64,000 nucleotides of DNA from Flavobacterium sp. RSP15 (GTDB lineage Bacteria > Bacteroidota > Bacteroidia > Flavobacteriales > Flavobacteriaceae). The position numbers were made by a program, and so were the translations under genes. Below are positions 9,352 to 17,805 of this stretch, piece after piece (within the stretch, counting starts at the first letter, position 1; each line of letters begins with the position of its first letter). The stretch covers positions 248,001 to 312,000 of the forward strand of contig NZ_RYDL01000001.1 in assembly GCF_003968755.1 (NCBI RefSeq), written 5' to 3'. The notes beneath the pieces were generated by a model. That model was not told the origin of the DNA and searched no databases. It saw only the letters and a list, made by a program, of their open reading frames with translations.

Positions 9352-10071
9352 TTATACTTTAAAAACCAGCAATACTCCTGATAGAAATAATAGTCCTAAA
9401 ATGATTCTTTTTATAAGCGCTTCATTAAGTTTTAAATAGACTTTTTTGCCCAGAAATAAAGCAAGAATAAGAAAAGGCACAACATAGAGGGAATTGTAAA
9501 TTTGGTTCATAGTAATCACGCCACCTAAAACCAAAACGGGCATTCGCATCAGCGTAACCAAGCCTAAAGTACCAAACATGGTAGCCCTAAATGTCTTTAT
9601 ATCGTTAGTTTCATTCTGAACAATTATTACATATAAAGGACCTCCGGTAGAAAATAAACCAGAGAAGAAACCTCCTAGAAAACCCAAAAAGTGTTTCGTT
9701 TTTTTTAAAATCACTACTTTTTTTTTGACACGAAGGCTATTTAATACAAATAGGATAATAAAAACACCCAACGCCTGCTTTAAGATCAGCGGTTTTCCAT
9801 AAACTAGAACCACTATTCCGGTAAGCACTCCAAAAAAGGAAGAAAAAGCAATTTTTTTTAATAAGCTTTTGTCTATATATTCCCACTCTTTATACACATA
9901 AATAGGAGAGGAGACCAAATAAAAAATAGAAAGATACGAAACTGCTTCAGATAAAGGCATAACTAACAACAAGAAAGGTAAAGCTATTAAAGCACCGCCG
10001 AAACCGATCATAGTTTGAATAAAAAATCCTGTAAAAATTCCAATTGTAAGCAGTAATAAAGTGTTATCCAT
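9352..10071 (-). CDS. TSUP-family (TauE/SafE) permease
   Basis: A 239-residue inner-membrane protein with about seven to eight hydrophobic helices. The two half-repeats typical of TauE/SafE/TSUP transporters are visible: the first with GFFIQTMIGFGGALIALPFL and the second with GFLGGFFSGLFSTGGPLYV. The family exports or imports sulfite, sulfonates or other organic anions; the substrate here is not known. It is divergent from an Lrp/AsnC-type regulator with a 105-base shared control region, which suggests that regulator controls it. Confidence 0.85.
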   Translation of the reverse strand: MDNTLLLLTIGIFTGFFIQTMIGFGGALIALPFLLLVMPLSEAVSYLSIFYLVSSPIYVYKEWEYIDKSLLKKIAFSSFFGVLTGIVVLVYGKPLILKQALGVFIILFVLNSLRVKKKVVILKKTKHFLGFLGGFFSGLFSTGGPLYVIIVQNETNDIKTFRATMFGTLGLVTLMRMPVLVLGGVITMNQIYNSLYVVPFLILALFLGKKVYLKLNEALIKRIILGLLFLSGVLLVFKV

Positions 10072-10176
10072 GGTTCAAAAGTACTATTAGCACTATAAAT
10101 ATCTAAATTTAATCCATCAATAAACAAGTGATTTTCCGTTAAAAAGTTGTAATTTTAAGCGTTTAAAACTTTTTTA

Positions 10177-10593
10177 ATGGTTGATACTCTAGATTTAAAA
10201 ATAATAAAGCAATTAGAAATAAACTCAAGAGCTTCCTATGTAGAAATTGGGAAACAAATTGGACTTTCACCTTCTTCCGTAAGAGAACGCATTCAAAAAC
10301 TGGAGGATGCTGCTATTATACAAGGATATAAACTTCAGCTGAACAACCAAAAACTGGGATTTGGATTAGAGGTTTTTATTCTGTTCAAGCTATTTAGTGG
10401 AAAACTACAGCTGTTTTGTAATCAGCTGAAAGATTTTCCAGAGATAAATGAGGTTTTTAGAATTACTGGACCCCAAAACATTATTATGAAAGTCGTTCTA
10501 GTTGATCAAATGCACCTACAACAATTTATTGATCGGCTTTTAGTTTATGGAGAGCCTACAACGCACTTGATTTTATCTGATTTAAAAAAATAA
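10177..10593 (+). CDS. Lrp/AsnC-family transcriptional regulator
   Basis: A 138-residue regulator. Residues 1-60 form the winged helix-turn-helix (LDLKIIKQLEINSRASYVEIG then LSPSSVRERIQKLEDAAIIQGY), and the rest is an RAM/effector domain (FRITGPQNIIMKVVL). Family members usually bind amino acids and form octamers on DNA. It is slightly shorter than typical Lrp. The divergent neighbour is the TSUP permease at 9352-10071, its most likely target, in addition to itself. Confidence 0.88.
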   Translation: MVDTLDLKIIKQLEINSRASYVEIGKQIGLSPSSVRERIQKLEDAAIIQGYKLQLNNQKLGFGLEVFILFKLFSGKLQLFCNQLKDFPEINEVFRITGPQNIIMKVVLVDQMHLQQFIDRLLVYGEPTTHLILSDLKK

Positions 10594-10657
10594 TATAGGA
10601 TCGTCTGTTTCTTAAATCAAAAAGATTTACAGCGTCGTCTTTTAAAACAAAAATCAT

Positions 10658-10713
10658 AAAAAAACCGGACCGCTTCAGTTGAAAAATTTCAATTAAAGCG
10701 GTCCAGTTTTAAG
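10658..10713. terminator. bidirectional terminator between the regulator and FKBP genes
   Basis: A strong hairpin: AAACCGGACCGCTT pairs with AAGCGGTCCAGTTTT across a 20-base loop that itself contains TTGAAAAATTTCAA. A- and T-rich tails on both sides suit the convergent genes ending at 10593 and 10731. Confidence 0.8.
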
Positions 10714-10730
10714 AAAGTAGCTAACTAATA

Positions 10731-11177
10731 TTATTCCGTTACAACTATATCTTTAATTTCTACTACTTGCAGATCAAAAGTGAGATCTTTTCCTGCCAAA
10801 GGATGATTTCCGTCTAAAACGATGCTTTCCTCTTTTACTTCAGCTACCAGTAAATTCATTTCCTTACCATCCGACGATTTGGAAACAAGTCCCATTCCAA
10901 CTTCCGGAATGATATCTTTAGGAAGATCCGTTTTTGGCACCTCTTTGATTAGATCATTCCTAACAGCACCATAGGCTTCATCAGCAACAATTGTAATGGT
11001 TTTTTTTTCATTTAATTTCATGTCAATTAAGCCTTTTTCAAACCCTGAAATCAAACGCCCTTGTCCTAAAGTAAATTCTATCGGTTCCTTACCTTCTGAA
11101 CTATCAAAAACCTGACCGTCAGATAATTTTCCAGTGTAGTGTACTTTAACCGTGTTATTCTCTTTAACTTGACTCAT
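10731..11177 (-). CDS. FKBP-type peptidyl-prolyl isomerase, SlyD-like
   Basis: A 148-residue cytoplasmic prolyl isomerase. The FKBP half begins VKVHYTGKLSDGQVFDSSEG and resumes near the C-terminus (HPLAGKDLTFDLQVVEI). Between them is the insert-in-flap chaperone domain, as in SlyD. The histidine-rich nickel-binding tail of enterobacterial SlyD is absent, so it is a folding factor rather than a nickel store. It forms a single-gene unit closed by the hairpin at 10658-10713. Confidence 0.9.
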   Translation of the reverse strand: MSQVKENNTVKVHYTGKLSDGQVFDSSEGKEPIEFTLGQGRLISGFEKGLIDMKLNEKKTITIVADEAYGAVRNDLIKEVPKTDLPKDIIPEVGMGLVSKSSDGKEMNLLVAEVKEESIVLDGNHPLAGKDLTFDLQVVEIKDIVVTE

Positions 11178-11614
11178 ACTTTTATTTTTAATTTTAAAAA
11201 ATTCTTTGCATAATTTTTACGCAGTAAATAGTTTAGTTTAAATCTATATTTAAGGAAGTCGCCAAAACCAAGCCAAAGCATCGTAAAAATAAAAAAATAT
11301 TTTAAAACTATTAAATTGAGCTATATTTAGATTTAAAGAGCATAAATTTGAATTAAATAATGTAATTTAAGCTTTAGATATGTATTTCTCTGAAATTTGA
11401 AATTGCGTTAGCTAATAGCAAAATTATTTATAGCAAAAGACTGTAAAATGAATATCCTTCATATTAAATAATTTATGGAAGGATTGAAATCGTTTAATGT
11501 AAATAAACATTGTGAGTTTTTTGATCCAAATAAGATGTGTATTTTTTGCGCTATAATTTATATTATGTAAAATAGATTATTTAAATTACGGTAAAAATAG
11601 TCTGTTTTAGAAAT
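11178..11614. other. 437-base AT-rich gap without a recognised gene
   Basis: This stretch carries the upstream region of the FKBP gene and otherwise no supported frame. It is very AT-rich with no obvious hairpin until the terminator at 11615. I saw nothing else in it. Confidence 0.5.
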
Positions 11615-11646
11615 AATAAAGCATTACCGTTAGGTAATGCTTTATT
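11615..11646 (-). terminator. terminator of the dioxygenase gene
   Basis: A perfect 14-base-pair stem, AATAAAGCATTACC / GGTAATGCTTTATT, with loop GTTA. It begins one base beyond the stop codon of the gene at 11648-12643, in the transcribed direction. Confidence 0.8.
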
Positions 11647-11647
11647 G

Positions 11648-12643
11648 TTACCACTTCTCTGCTCCCAGTAATTTTTTTCCCAAGTCGCTAAGCGCTGCCG
11701 TCTTATATTTGGTTTGTTCCCATTTACGGGGATCTCCAGGAAAGGCATATCCTTCAGGTGCAATTCTGTCTTTCCAGGAATTCACTCTCCATTGACGTAG
11801 TTCTTCATTTTCTTCTTCCGATGGCATCATAGAAATATATTGTGCCATTCTCACTTTATCTTTTGTAATATTGGGGCGAATGCCATGCGGTTGTAAACTG
11901 TTAAAAATTAATAAATCTCCCGCTTCCATTTTTACTTTAACAAATTTGCCTTCAAATTCGGAGGTATCCGGTTGAAATCGATTCCTGTCTTCCGGTTGTG
12001 TCAGTTTCCAAGTATCATAATTTCGGTATAAATCAGGAATACATTGAAATCCTCCCATATTTTCATCCATTTGGTCTGCCAAAGCGAGAACTCCTTGTAC
12101 GTTTTGAGGTTTTGTTTCAGGATCATAATCCCAATGTATGAATCCTTTGAAATCAAAATCCGGACGGACTGGTAAATTTAGATTTGCTCGGTCAATGGTT
12201 ACCCATAATTTTTCCGTTCCCCAAATATCTACAAATGCATCGTATACTTTTTTCATTTGTCGATTATCCCATTGGTATTGATGATTGTACACTTCAACCA
12301 TTCCGCTATTGGTAAGTTCTTTCATTTGCATTTCGGCTCTTGGTGGCGCATACCAAGTTTCTGGATCGTTTTGATTTTTCTCTTCAAATTCCCACAGGAA
12401 ATCGGCCATTTTTTTAGCGTTTTCTTTCGGAACAGCATTTTTTATTACAATATATCCGTTTTCAATCCAAAACTTCCAATCGGCTTCAGTAAGCAAACGC
12501 AGCGGTTTACCATTAGAGCGATCATTTAATTTTGTTGTGCTGGATTTTGCTGTCGATGGATTCCCCGGAATATCTTTGTGGGCATTGTTATGTGCCATTG
12601 TGGGAACCATTGTTGGTACCTTTGATTGCTTATTTTTTTCCAT
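11648..12643 (-). CDS. phytanoyl-CoA dioxygenase (PhyH) family oxygenase
   Basis: A 331-residue Fe(II)/2-oxoglutarate oxygenase of the PhyH family. The iron-binding facial triad is visible: the H-x-D pair in FIHWDYDPET (about residue 168) and a distal histidine in NSLQPHGIRPN, followed by the arginine expected to bind 2-oxoglutarate. The first 40 residues are low-complexity and charged (KNKQSKVPTMVPTMAHN) and probably disordered. It is divergent from an AraC-type regulator 155 bases away, so expression is probably inducible by the oxygenase's substrate. That substrate is unknown. Confidence 0.82.
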   Translation of the reverse strand: MEKNKQSKVPTMVPTMAHNNAHKDIPGNPSTAKSSTTKLNDRSNGKPLRLLTEADWKFWIENGYIVIKNAVPKENAKKMADFLWEFEEKNQNDPETWYAPPRAEMQMKELTNSGMVEVYNHQYQWDNRQMKKVYDAFVDIWGTEKLWVTIDRANLNLPVRPDFDFKGFIHWDYDPETKPQNVQGVLALADQMDENMGGFQCIPDLYRNYDTWKLTQPEDRNRFQPDTSEFEGKFVKVKMEAGDLLIFNSLQPHGIRPNITKDKVRMAQYISMMPSEEENEELRQWRVNSWKDRIAPEGYAFPGDPRKWEQTKYKTAALSDLGKKLLGAEKW

Positions 12644-12798
12644 AGTTATCTATTTCGTGTTATTACTACCCCAAAATTAGAAAAAGTGAACCTTAATTAC
12701 TTTCACAAAATGTACTGCTATTTGTACAATATTGATTTATTTTAGTAACTTTAGACAAGTATAGGTATTATATTGAACAATTATAGCAGTAACGAGGT

Positions 12799-13635
12799 AT
12801 GAAAATAGTTTTTGAGGATATAAAAAGATTAGCCGGTAGTTCTTTTAGAATATTGGTCAATCCAAAATTGAATAATTTTTATTTTTGGCATTTTCATCCT
12901 GAATTTGAATTGACTTTCATTGTAGCACCAAATGGAACACGACGCGTAGGTGACCATATTGGGGATTTTGAAGGAAGTGATTTGGTTTTTATAGGTTCTA
13001 ATATTCCGCATTTGAATTTTGATTATGGAATTAAAACCGAATATGAAAAAGTAGTTTTACAGATAAAAAAAGATTTTTTCAAAAATGACTTTATCACCAC
13101 TCCTGAACTAGCTTTCATTAATCAATTATTTGAGAACTCTAAAAAGGTGGTTTGTTTTCATGGAGCTGTAAAAGATGAAATTGGCAAAAGGCTTCAAAAA
13201 ATTCATCTTTTATCACATTTTGAACAATTTATAGAAGTGCTATCCATATTTCAGATTTTAGCAACAGCAAATGAAAGAACACTGTTACATGATAAACCAT
13301 TTGAAAATCTGTACAATAACAAAGAACAAGTGCGATTAAAAGTAGTACATAAATTTATCGAAGAAAACTATCAAAGGACCGTTTCTATTGAAGAAATCTC
13401 CCTTTTGACTCACTTATCCAAAGCCGCTTTTTGTCGTTATTTTAAAAAAATGACACGATTGACTTTTACTGAATTTTTAAATCAGTATCGAATAGAACAA
13501 GCTAAAATACTTTTAAAAACTGATAAAAATGCAACAGAAACGTGCTTTGAGTGTGGTTTTGAAAGTCTGTCATATTTTAATAGAATTTTCAAAAAAGTAG
13601 TGGGTGAAAATCCAATACAGTTTAAGAAAAGATAA
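12799..13635 (+). CDS. AraC-family transcriptional regulator with cupin domain
   Basis: A 278-residue regulator. The N-terminal cupin-like half carries the ligand fold (FYFWHFHPEFELTFI), and the C-terminal 100 residues hold two helix-turn-helix motifs, the first SIEEISLLTHLSKAAFCRYF and the second ending CGFESLSYFNRIFKKVVG. It is divergent from the PhyH-family oxygenase gene and probably controls it in response to the substrate, often a sugar-like or small organic compound in this family. The gene ends at a bidirectional terminator. Confidence 0.87.
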   Translation: MKIVFEDIKRLAGSSFRILVNPKLNNFYFWHFHPEFELTFIVAPNGTRRVGDHIGDFEGSDLVFIGSNIPHLNFDYGIKTEYEKVVLQIKKDFFKNDFITTPELAFINQLFENSKKVVCFHGAVKDEIGKRLQKIHLLSHFEQFIEVLSIFQILATANERTLLHDKPFENLYNNKEQVRLKVVHKFIEENYQRTVSIEEISLLTHLSKAAFCRYFKKMTRLTFTEFLNQYRIEQAKILLKTDKNATETCFECGFESLSYFNRIFKKVVGENPIQFKKR

Positions 13636-13636
13636 A

Positions 13637-13674
13637 AAAAGGTATGTTTCCTAAATTTCAGAAACATACCTTTT
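13637..13674. terminator. bidirectional terminator between AraC and M1 peptidase genes
   Basis: AAAGGTATGTTTC pairs with GAAACATACCTTT around a 10-base loop, with A-runs before and T-runs after. It lies in the 44-base gap between two convergent stop codons. Confidence 0.85.
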
Positions 13675-13679
13675 GTAAT

Positions 13680-15335
13680 TTATTCCGTAATATTAAAACT
13701 GGCTACATAAAAGTTTTTATCTATTTCCAATTTTGAATTTTCAGTATTTACAGAAACACGTTGCCATTCTGTCTCTGGTTGTAGCAATTCTTCATTGCCA
13801 TTCAGTGTTACTTTAACAGGCATGTTAAAACCTGACACACAATTTGTCCAGCGATATCCTAATTGATTATCCTTGAAAAAATATTCTACTGTAGGAATTC
13901 TGGTATCTCTTAAATACTGATTAAAAAAGGTAGCTAAATCGATTCCAACTTGCTGACTTAAATAATCTTCAATTTGTTTAGTCGATACCGTTTGATGGTA
14001 AAAAGTACTGTTCAAACCTCTTAATATTTTTCTCCATTTTTCATCATCATTTACAATTTGGCGTAAAGTATGTAGCATATTCCCTCCTTTTGGATACATA
14101 TCACCAGATCCTTCTTTGTTTACACCATAGTTTCCTATAATCGGCTTATCATTGTTTATTCCCTTTCTGGTCCCTCGGATATATTCAAATCCAGCTTCTT
14201 TCCCATAATAATATTCTACAAAAAGGCTTTCAGAATAGTTTGTAAAACTCTCATGAATCCACATATCAGCAATATCTTTGTACGTAATATTATTGGCGAA
14301 CCATTCATGTCCGGATTCATGGATAATGATAAAATCAAATTTTAATCCCCAACCCGTTCCGCTTAAATCCCTTCCTAAATAACCATTTTGAAATTTATTT
14401 CCGTACGTCACTGAACTTTGATGTTCCATTCCTAAATACGGAGCTTCAACTAACTTGTAACTGTCTTCATAAAAAGGATATGGTCCAAACCAGTGCTCAA
14501 AAGCTTTCAACATCTTTGGAACATCCTGAAATTGTTTTTTGGCTTTCGCCAAATTGTCTCTCAAAACATAATAGGTACAGTCTAAATCGCCTTTTTCTCC
14601 CTTATATTTTTCTGAAAACGAAACATAATCTCCTATATTTATGTTTACACCATAATTATTGATAGGATTTGAGACATACCAATTATAGGTTTTGGTTCCG
14701 TCCTTTAATTGCTTAACACTAATCAGACGACCGTTAGATACATTTGTCAAATTTTCAGGAACATTTACACTGATCAGCATATTTTCCACTTCGTCATACA
14801 TGTGATCTTTGTTTGGCCACCAAACACTCGCACCCAATCCCTGACAAGAAGAAGCAATAAAAGAATTCCCATTAGCATCTTTTTTCCAAGTAATTCCTCC
14901 ATCCCATGGCGGATTTACAGCAACTTTAGGCTTGCCTCCGTAAAAAACAGTCAACTTTTTTATGGCTCCTTTTGTTTGAGATGCAATCAATTCAATAAAA
15001 AATGCATTTCCTTCTCTTCTATATTTTAAAGCTACTCCATCCTGAATGACTTTATAAATTTCCATAGGATTTTGCAAATCAATTTGCATACTATTGTATT
15101 CCTGAACAACTTGATATTTTATTGTATTGGAACCTGAAATAGTACTGTCCGCAGGATTTACTTTAATATCAAGATGGTACTGTTTTACATCCCACCACGC
15201 TCTTTCTTTGGTGATGCTGCCGCGCAAAGTATCTTGTCTGGTAAATATTTCCTCTTTTTTTTCCAAAAGTCCTTGTGCATTTACACCATTAAAAAAAAGG
15301 AAAGAGATCAAAATAAGACTGAATTGTTTTTGCAT
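13680..15335 (-). CDS. secreted M1-family metallopeptidase
   Basis: A 551-residue zinc aminopeptidase-like protein with a Sec signal peptide (MQKQFSLILISFLFFNGVNA). The N-terminal half is the beta-rich M1 domain. The exopeptidase motif is LGMEHQSS, and the zinc site is HESGHEWFAN, followed 19 residues on by the glutamate in WIHESFTNY. It is short for an M1 enzyme because it lacks the large helical C-terminal domain, a form common in Bacteroidota. It probably trims peptides in the periplasm or outside the cell. A -7 box (TATTTTTG, 15353-15360) sits just before the start. Confidence 0.88.
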   Translation of the reverse strand: MQKQFSLILISFLFFNGVNAQGLLEKKEEIFTRQDTLRGSITKERAWWDVKQYHLDIKVNPADSTISGSNTIKYQVVQEYNSMQIDLQNPMEIYKVIQDGVALKYRREGNAFFIELIASQTKGAIKKLTVFYGGKPKVAVNPPWDGGITWKKDANGNSFIASSCQGLGASVWWPNKDHMYDEVENMLISVNVPENLTNVSNGRLISVKQLKDGTKTYNWYVSNPINNYGVNINIGDYVSFSEKYKGEKGDLDCTYYVLRDNLAKAKKQFQDVPKMLKAFEHWFGPYPFYEDSYKLVEAPYLGMEHQSSVTYGNKFQNGYLGRDLSGTGWGLKFDFIIIHESGHEWFANNITYKDIADMWIHESFTNYSESLFVEYYYGKEAGFEYIRGTRKGINNDKPIIGNYGVNKEGSGDMYPKGGNMLHTLRQIVNDDEKWRKILRGLNSTFYHQTVSTKQIEDYLSQQVGIDLATFFNQYLRDTRIPTVEYFFKDNQLGYRWTNCVSGFNMPVKVTLNGNEELLQPETEWQRVSVNTENSKLEIDKNFYVASFNITE

Positions 15336-15394
15336 GGTGAATTTACTTTAGACAAAAATAAACTTTAAAACTCTATAATTAAACTTCCTGGAAT

Positions 15395-16441
15395 TTATTT
15401 TCCAGGATAGATTTGGACATATTCTTGCAACAGCGTATTTTCTTTTCCACGAATTTCCATGATCACCTTATTGTTTTCAAAATCAAACTTCAGCAACCCA
15501 AAATTAATATCTTTGATCACTTCTCCTTTTACATAAGGATTTTCTTCGCCAGAAAAAGAAGCATAGGTATGGGTTAGTCCACTCGAAGTAAAATCGACTA
15601 AAGGATACGACAATCCGCGAATTTTTTTGGAAGAAAAAGTAGCAATATGGCGGTCACCAGAAATTATAAAGGTACCTTTTGCTTTCGTTGAAACAATCAA
15701 TTGCTCTAGTTTTTCAATTTCATGGGGAAAATTTCCCCAAGCTTCAAAACCATGTTTATTTGATAAAAATTGAATGCTGCTGACAATAACATTAAACTGT
15801 GCCTCAGAAGTTTGAAGTTCATTTTCCAACCATTTCCATTGTGCATTTCCTAACACCGTTCCTTCACCTGCTGTATTAGGTTGAAAACGTTTTTTTAAAT
15901 CGGTGGCTTTAGTCAGTGCCGTTCTAAAAAAGCGAGAATCCAATACAATGACTTTTATTTTATTTCCATTTACCTCAATAGTTTTAGCAGTATAAACTCC
16001 GTCTCTTTTTCGCTCAGAAGCGTTCTTTGAAGTGCCTAAAAAATCCAATAATAACTGTTGGCTTTTTCTTTTAAAGGGATATTCTTCCCCAGCGTCATTT
16101 GCTCCATAATCATGATCATCCCAAGTTCCTAAAACTATTTTATCTTTAATAAAAGTTAGATAATCCGCGTCTTGTTTTTGAATTTCATAATTATTTTTAA
16201 GAAACTGCATATCTTCTGTATCGGAGTACACATTATCTCCTCCCCAAATCCAAACGGAAGGATGATTTTTGTCTATCGCTGGCCAAAGTTCATTTTTAAT
16301 CTTTTGATTGTCGCAGGAACCAAAAGCAATCGTAAAGTAAGTGTTTTGAGTAGGTTTATTAGTTTCAAGTACCTGTTGTGTATTCTGAATTTTACAACTA
16401 ATAAGGGCAAAAAAGCTAAAAATAAAAAGTATTTTTTTCAT
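15395..16441 (-). CDS. PhoD-like phosphatase lipoprotein
   Basis: A 348-residue metallophosphatase of the PhoD-like group. The N-terminus is a lipoprotein signal (MKKILFIFSFFALISC, lipobox LISC). Metal ligands of the calcineurin-like fold are visible: AFGSCDNQ, WGGDNVYSDTEDM, GTWDDHDYGANDAG and SGDRHIATF. Such enzymes release phosphate from phosphodiesters, including phospholipids or teichoic acids. In this phylum the lipoprotein would be anchored in the envelope. It is shorter than Bacillus PhoD. Expression may respond to phosphate, but I see no regulatory site that shows this. Confidence 0.85.
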   Translation of the reverse strand: MKKILFIFSFFALISCKIQNTQQVLETNKPTQNTYFTIAFGSCDNQKIKNELWPAIDKNHPSVWIWGGDNVYSDTEDMQFLKNNYEIQKQDADYLTFIKDKIVLGTWDDHDYGANDAGEEYPFKRKSQQLLLDFLGTSKNASERKRDGVYTAKTIEVNGNKIKVIVLDSRFFRTALTKATDLKKRFQPNTAGEGTVLGNAQWKWLENELQTSEAQFNVIVSSIQFLSNKHGFEAWGNFPHEIEKLEQLIVSTKAKGTFIISGDRHIATFSSKKIRGLSYPLVDFTSSGLTHTYASFSGEENPYVKGEVIKDINFGLLKFDFENNKVIMEIRGKENTLLQEYVQIYPGK

Positions 16442-16530
16442 GTGAAGGTATTATAAAATCTATTTAATTTAAAAAAATTTGTTGCTAAGGTATACTAATA
16501 TGCTCAATTGAACTTTAAGTAAAGATTAAT

Positions 16531-16567
16531 AAAAAAGCGACTATCCAATTAAAATAGTCGCTTTTTT
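16531..16567 (-). terminator. terminator of the ATP-grasp/aminopeptidase/esterase unit
   Basis: AAAAAGCGACTAT pairs with ATAGTCGCTTTTT around a 9-base loop. On the minus strand it is followed by a T-run and lies 21 bases after the stop at 16588. Confidence 0.82.
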
Positions 16568-16587
16568 ATTACATTAAAACACAAAAA

Positions 16588-17802
16588 TTAATGCAGGTGG
16601 GTTACTTTGCTTTGTTCTACTACAGCAGTAAAATCATTGGCTAAACGTTTGCCATACTCCTCTAGCAATTCTAAAATTCTTTCTTGATTATCTGATTTGA
16701 CAATAAGTCCTGCATGATATTCTAAGGGTATTCTAAAGCAAACTTCCGGATCTGAAAACGAAGATAAATTAGGATGCTGGAATTTTGTTAATGTCAAAAC
16801 GATTCCGGCATATCCTTTTTTTACTTTTGGTAAACTGTACTTCGTTCCTTTGACCAAAGCGTCTTCAATTGCCGCCCACTCTTTCCATAAATTAATATTC
16901 GAAGCTTCAGCAACCATTTCGGCCAAATGCGCTCCTCCTACTCGTGAAGAAGTTTCCAAGAAATAAATCTGTCCATCTTCATTACTTTTAATGAACTCTG
17001 TATGAGCGGCTCCATGTTTCAACCCAAAACCTTTCATCACTTGTTCATTTAATTTTTTTATCGCAATATCATCCTCTGATTTGTATTTACTATTTGCCGA
17101 ACGGAAAACGCCGCCACCTTGAGATATTTCCATTGGTGTAGCTAAATATCTAGAAGTCAAACTGAAGATTACTTTGCTATCCGAAATCAAACTGTCACAA
17201 TGATACACATCACCAGGTTTGAATTGTTCCAATAGATATTTGAATCTGTTATTCCCCATTTCATTAATATGGATCCACAAACGCTCTTTGTCCTCTATTT
17301 TTATAATTCCTGTTGCAGAAGCTTCGGAACGTGGTTTCAAAACCCATGGAGCAGGAATAGCATCTGCAAAAGTATTGATGTCATGGTCATTAAACAAAGA
17401 ACAAAAAGCAGGAATAGAAATTCCACAACTTTTGGCTCTCATTCGCATCGCTAATTTATCTCTAAAATAACGTCCCGTAGTTTGCCCCATCCCATCAATA
17501 CGGAGGTTTTCCCTTAGATACGTGGCTTTTTCTACATCATAATCGTCTAACGCAACAATGGCATCTACTTTAGTAGCTTTCATAAAATTACCAACACCTA
17601 ATAACAGATGTTCTAAATTCCAATCGACATCTTGGCCTTCCATATAAAAAATCTCATCAATATGTTGGTGTGGCCATGGCTTGTCTCTGAGTTTTTCGCT
17701 TGTCACTAAATAGACTTTGTTGCCTAATTTTTTTAAATTAATTAAAAAATCGGCACCTTTGAAATAATTTGAAATACAAAGAAAGGTTTTAGCGTTTTCC
17801 AT
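16588..17802 (-). CDS. ATP-grasp ligase (carboxylate-amine type)
   Basis: A 404-residue cytoplasmic ATP-grasp enzyme. The N-terminal domain is Rossmann-like (LVTSEKLRDKP...). The ATP-grasp core includes APWVLKPRSEASATGI (nucleotide loop, about residues 151-166), LLEQFKPGD, and the metal-binding strand AHTEFIKSNEDGQIYFLETS with SRVGGAH. It resembles the family of L-amino-acid ligases and carnosine-synthase-like proteins. It lies 3 bases behind an M17 aminopeptidase gene, and an esterase gene precedes both. The likely chemistry is joining an amino acid or peptide to a carboxylate; the substrate is unknown. Confidence 0.78.
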   Translation of the reverse strand: MENAKTFLCISNYFKGADFLINLKKLGNKVYLVTSEKLRDKPWPHQHIDEIFYMEGQDVDWNLEHLLLGVGNFMKATKVDAIVALDDYDVEKATYLRENLRIDGMGQTTGRYFRDKLAMRMRAKSCGISIPAFCSLFNDHDINTFADAIPAPWVLKPRSEASATGIIKIEDKERLWIHINEMGNNRFKYLLEQFKPGDVYHCDSLISDSKVIFSLTSRYLATPMEISQGGGVFRSANSKYKSEDDIAIKKLNEQVMKGFGLKHGAAHTEFIKSNEDGQIYFLETSSRVGGAHLAEMVAEASNINLWKEWAAIEDALVKGTKYSLPKVKKGYAGIVLTLTKFQHPNLSSFSDPEVCFRIPLEYHAGLIVKSDNQERILELLEEYGKRLANDFTAVVEQSKVTHLH

Positions 17803-17805
17803 AGG

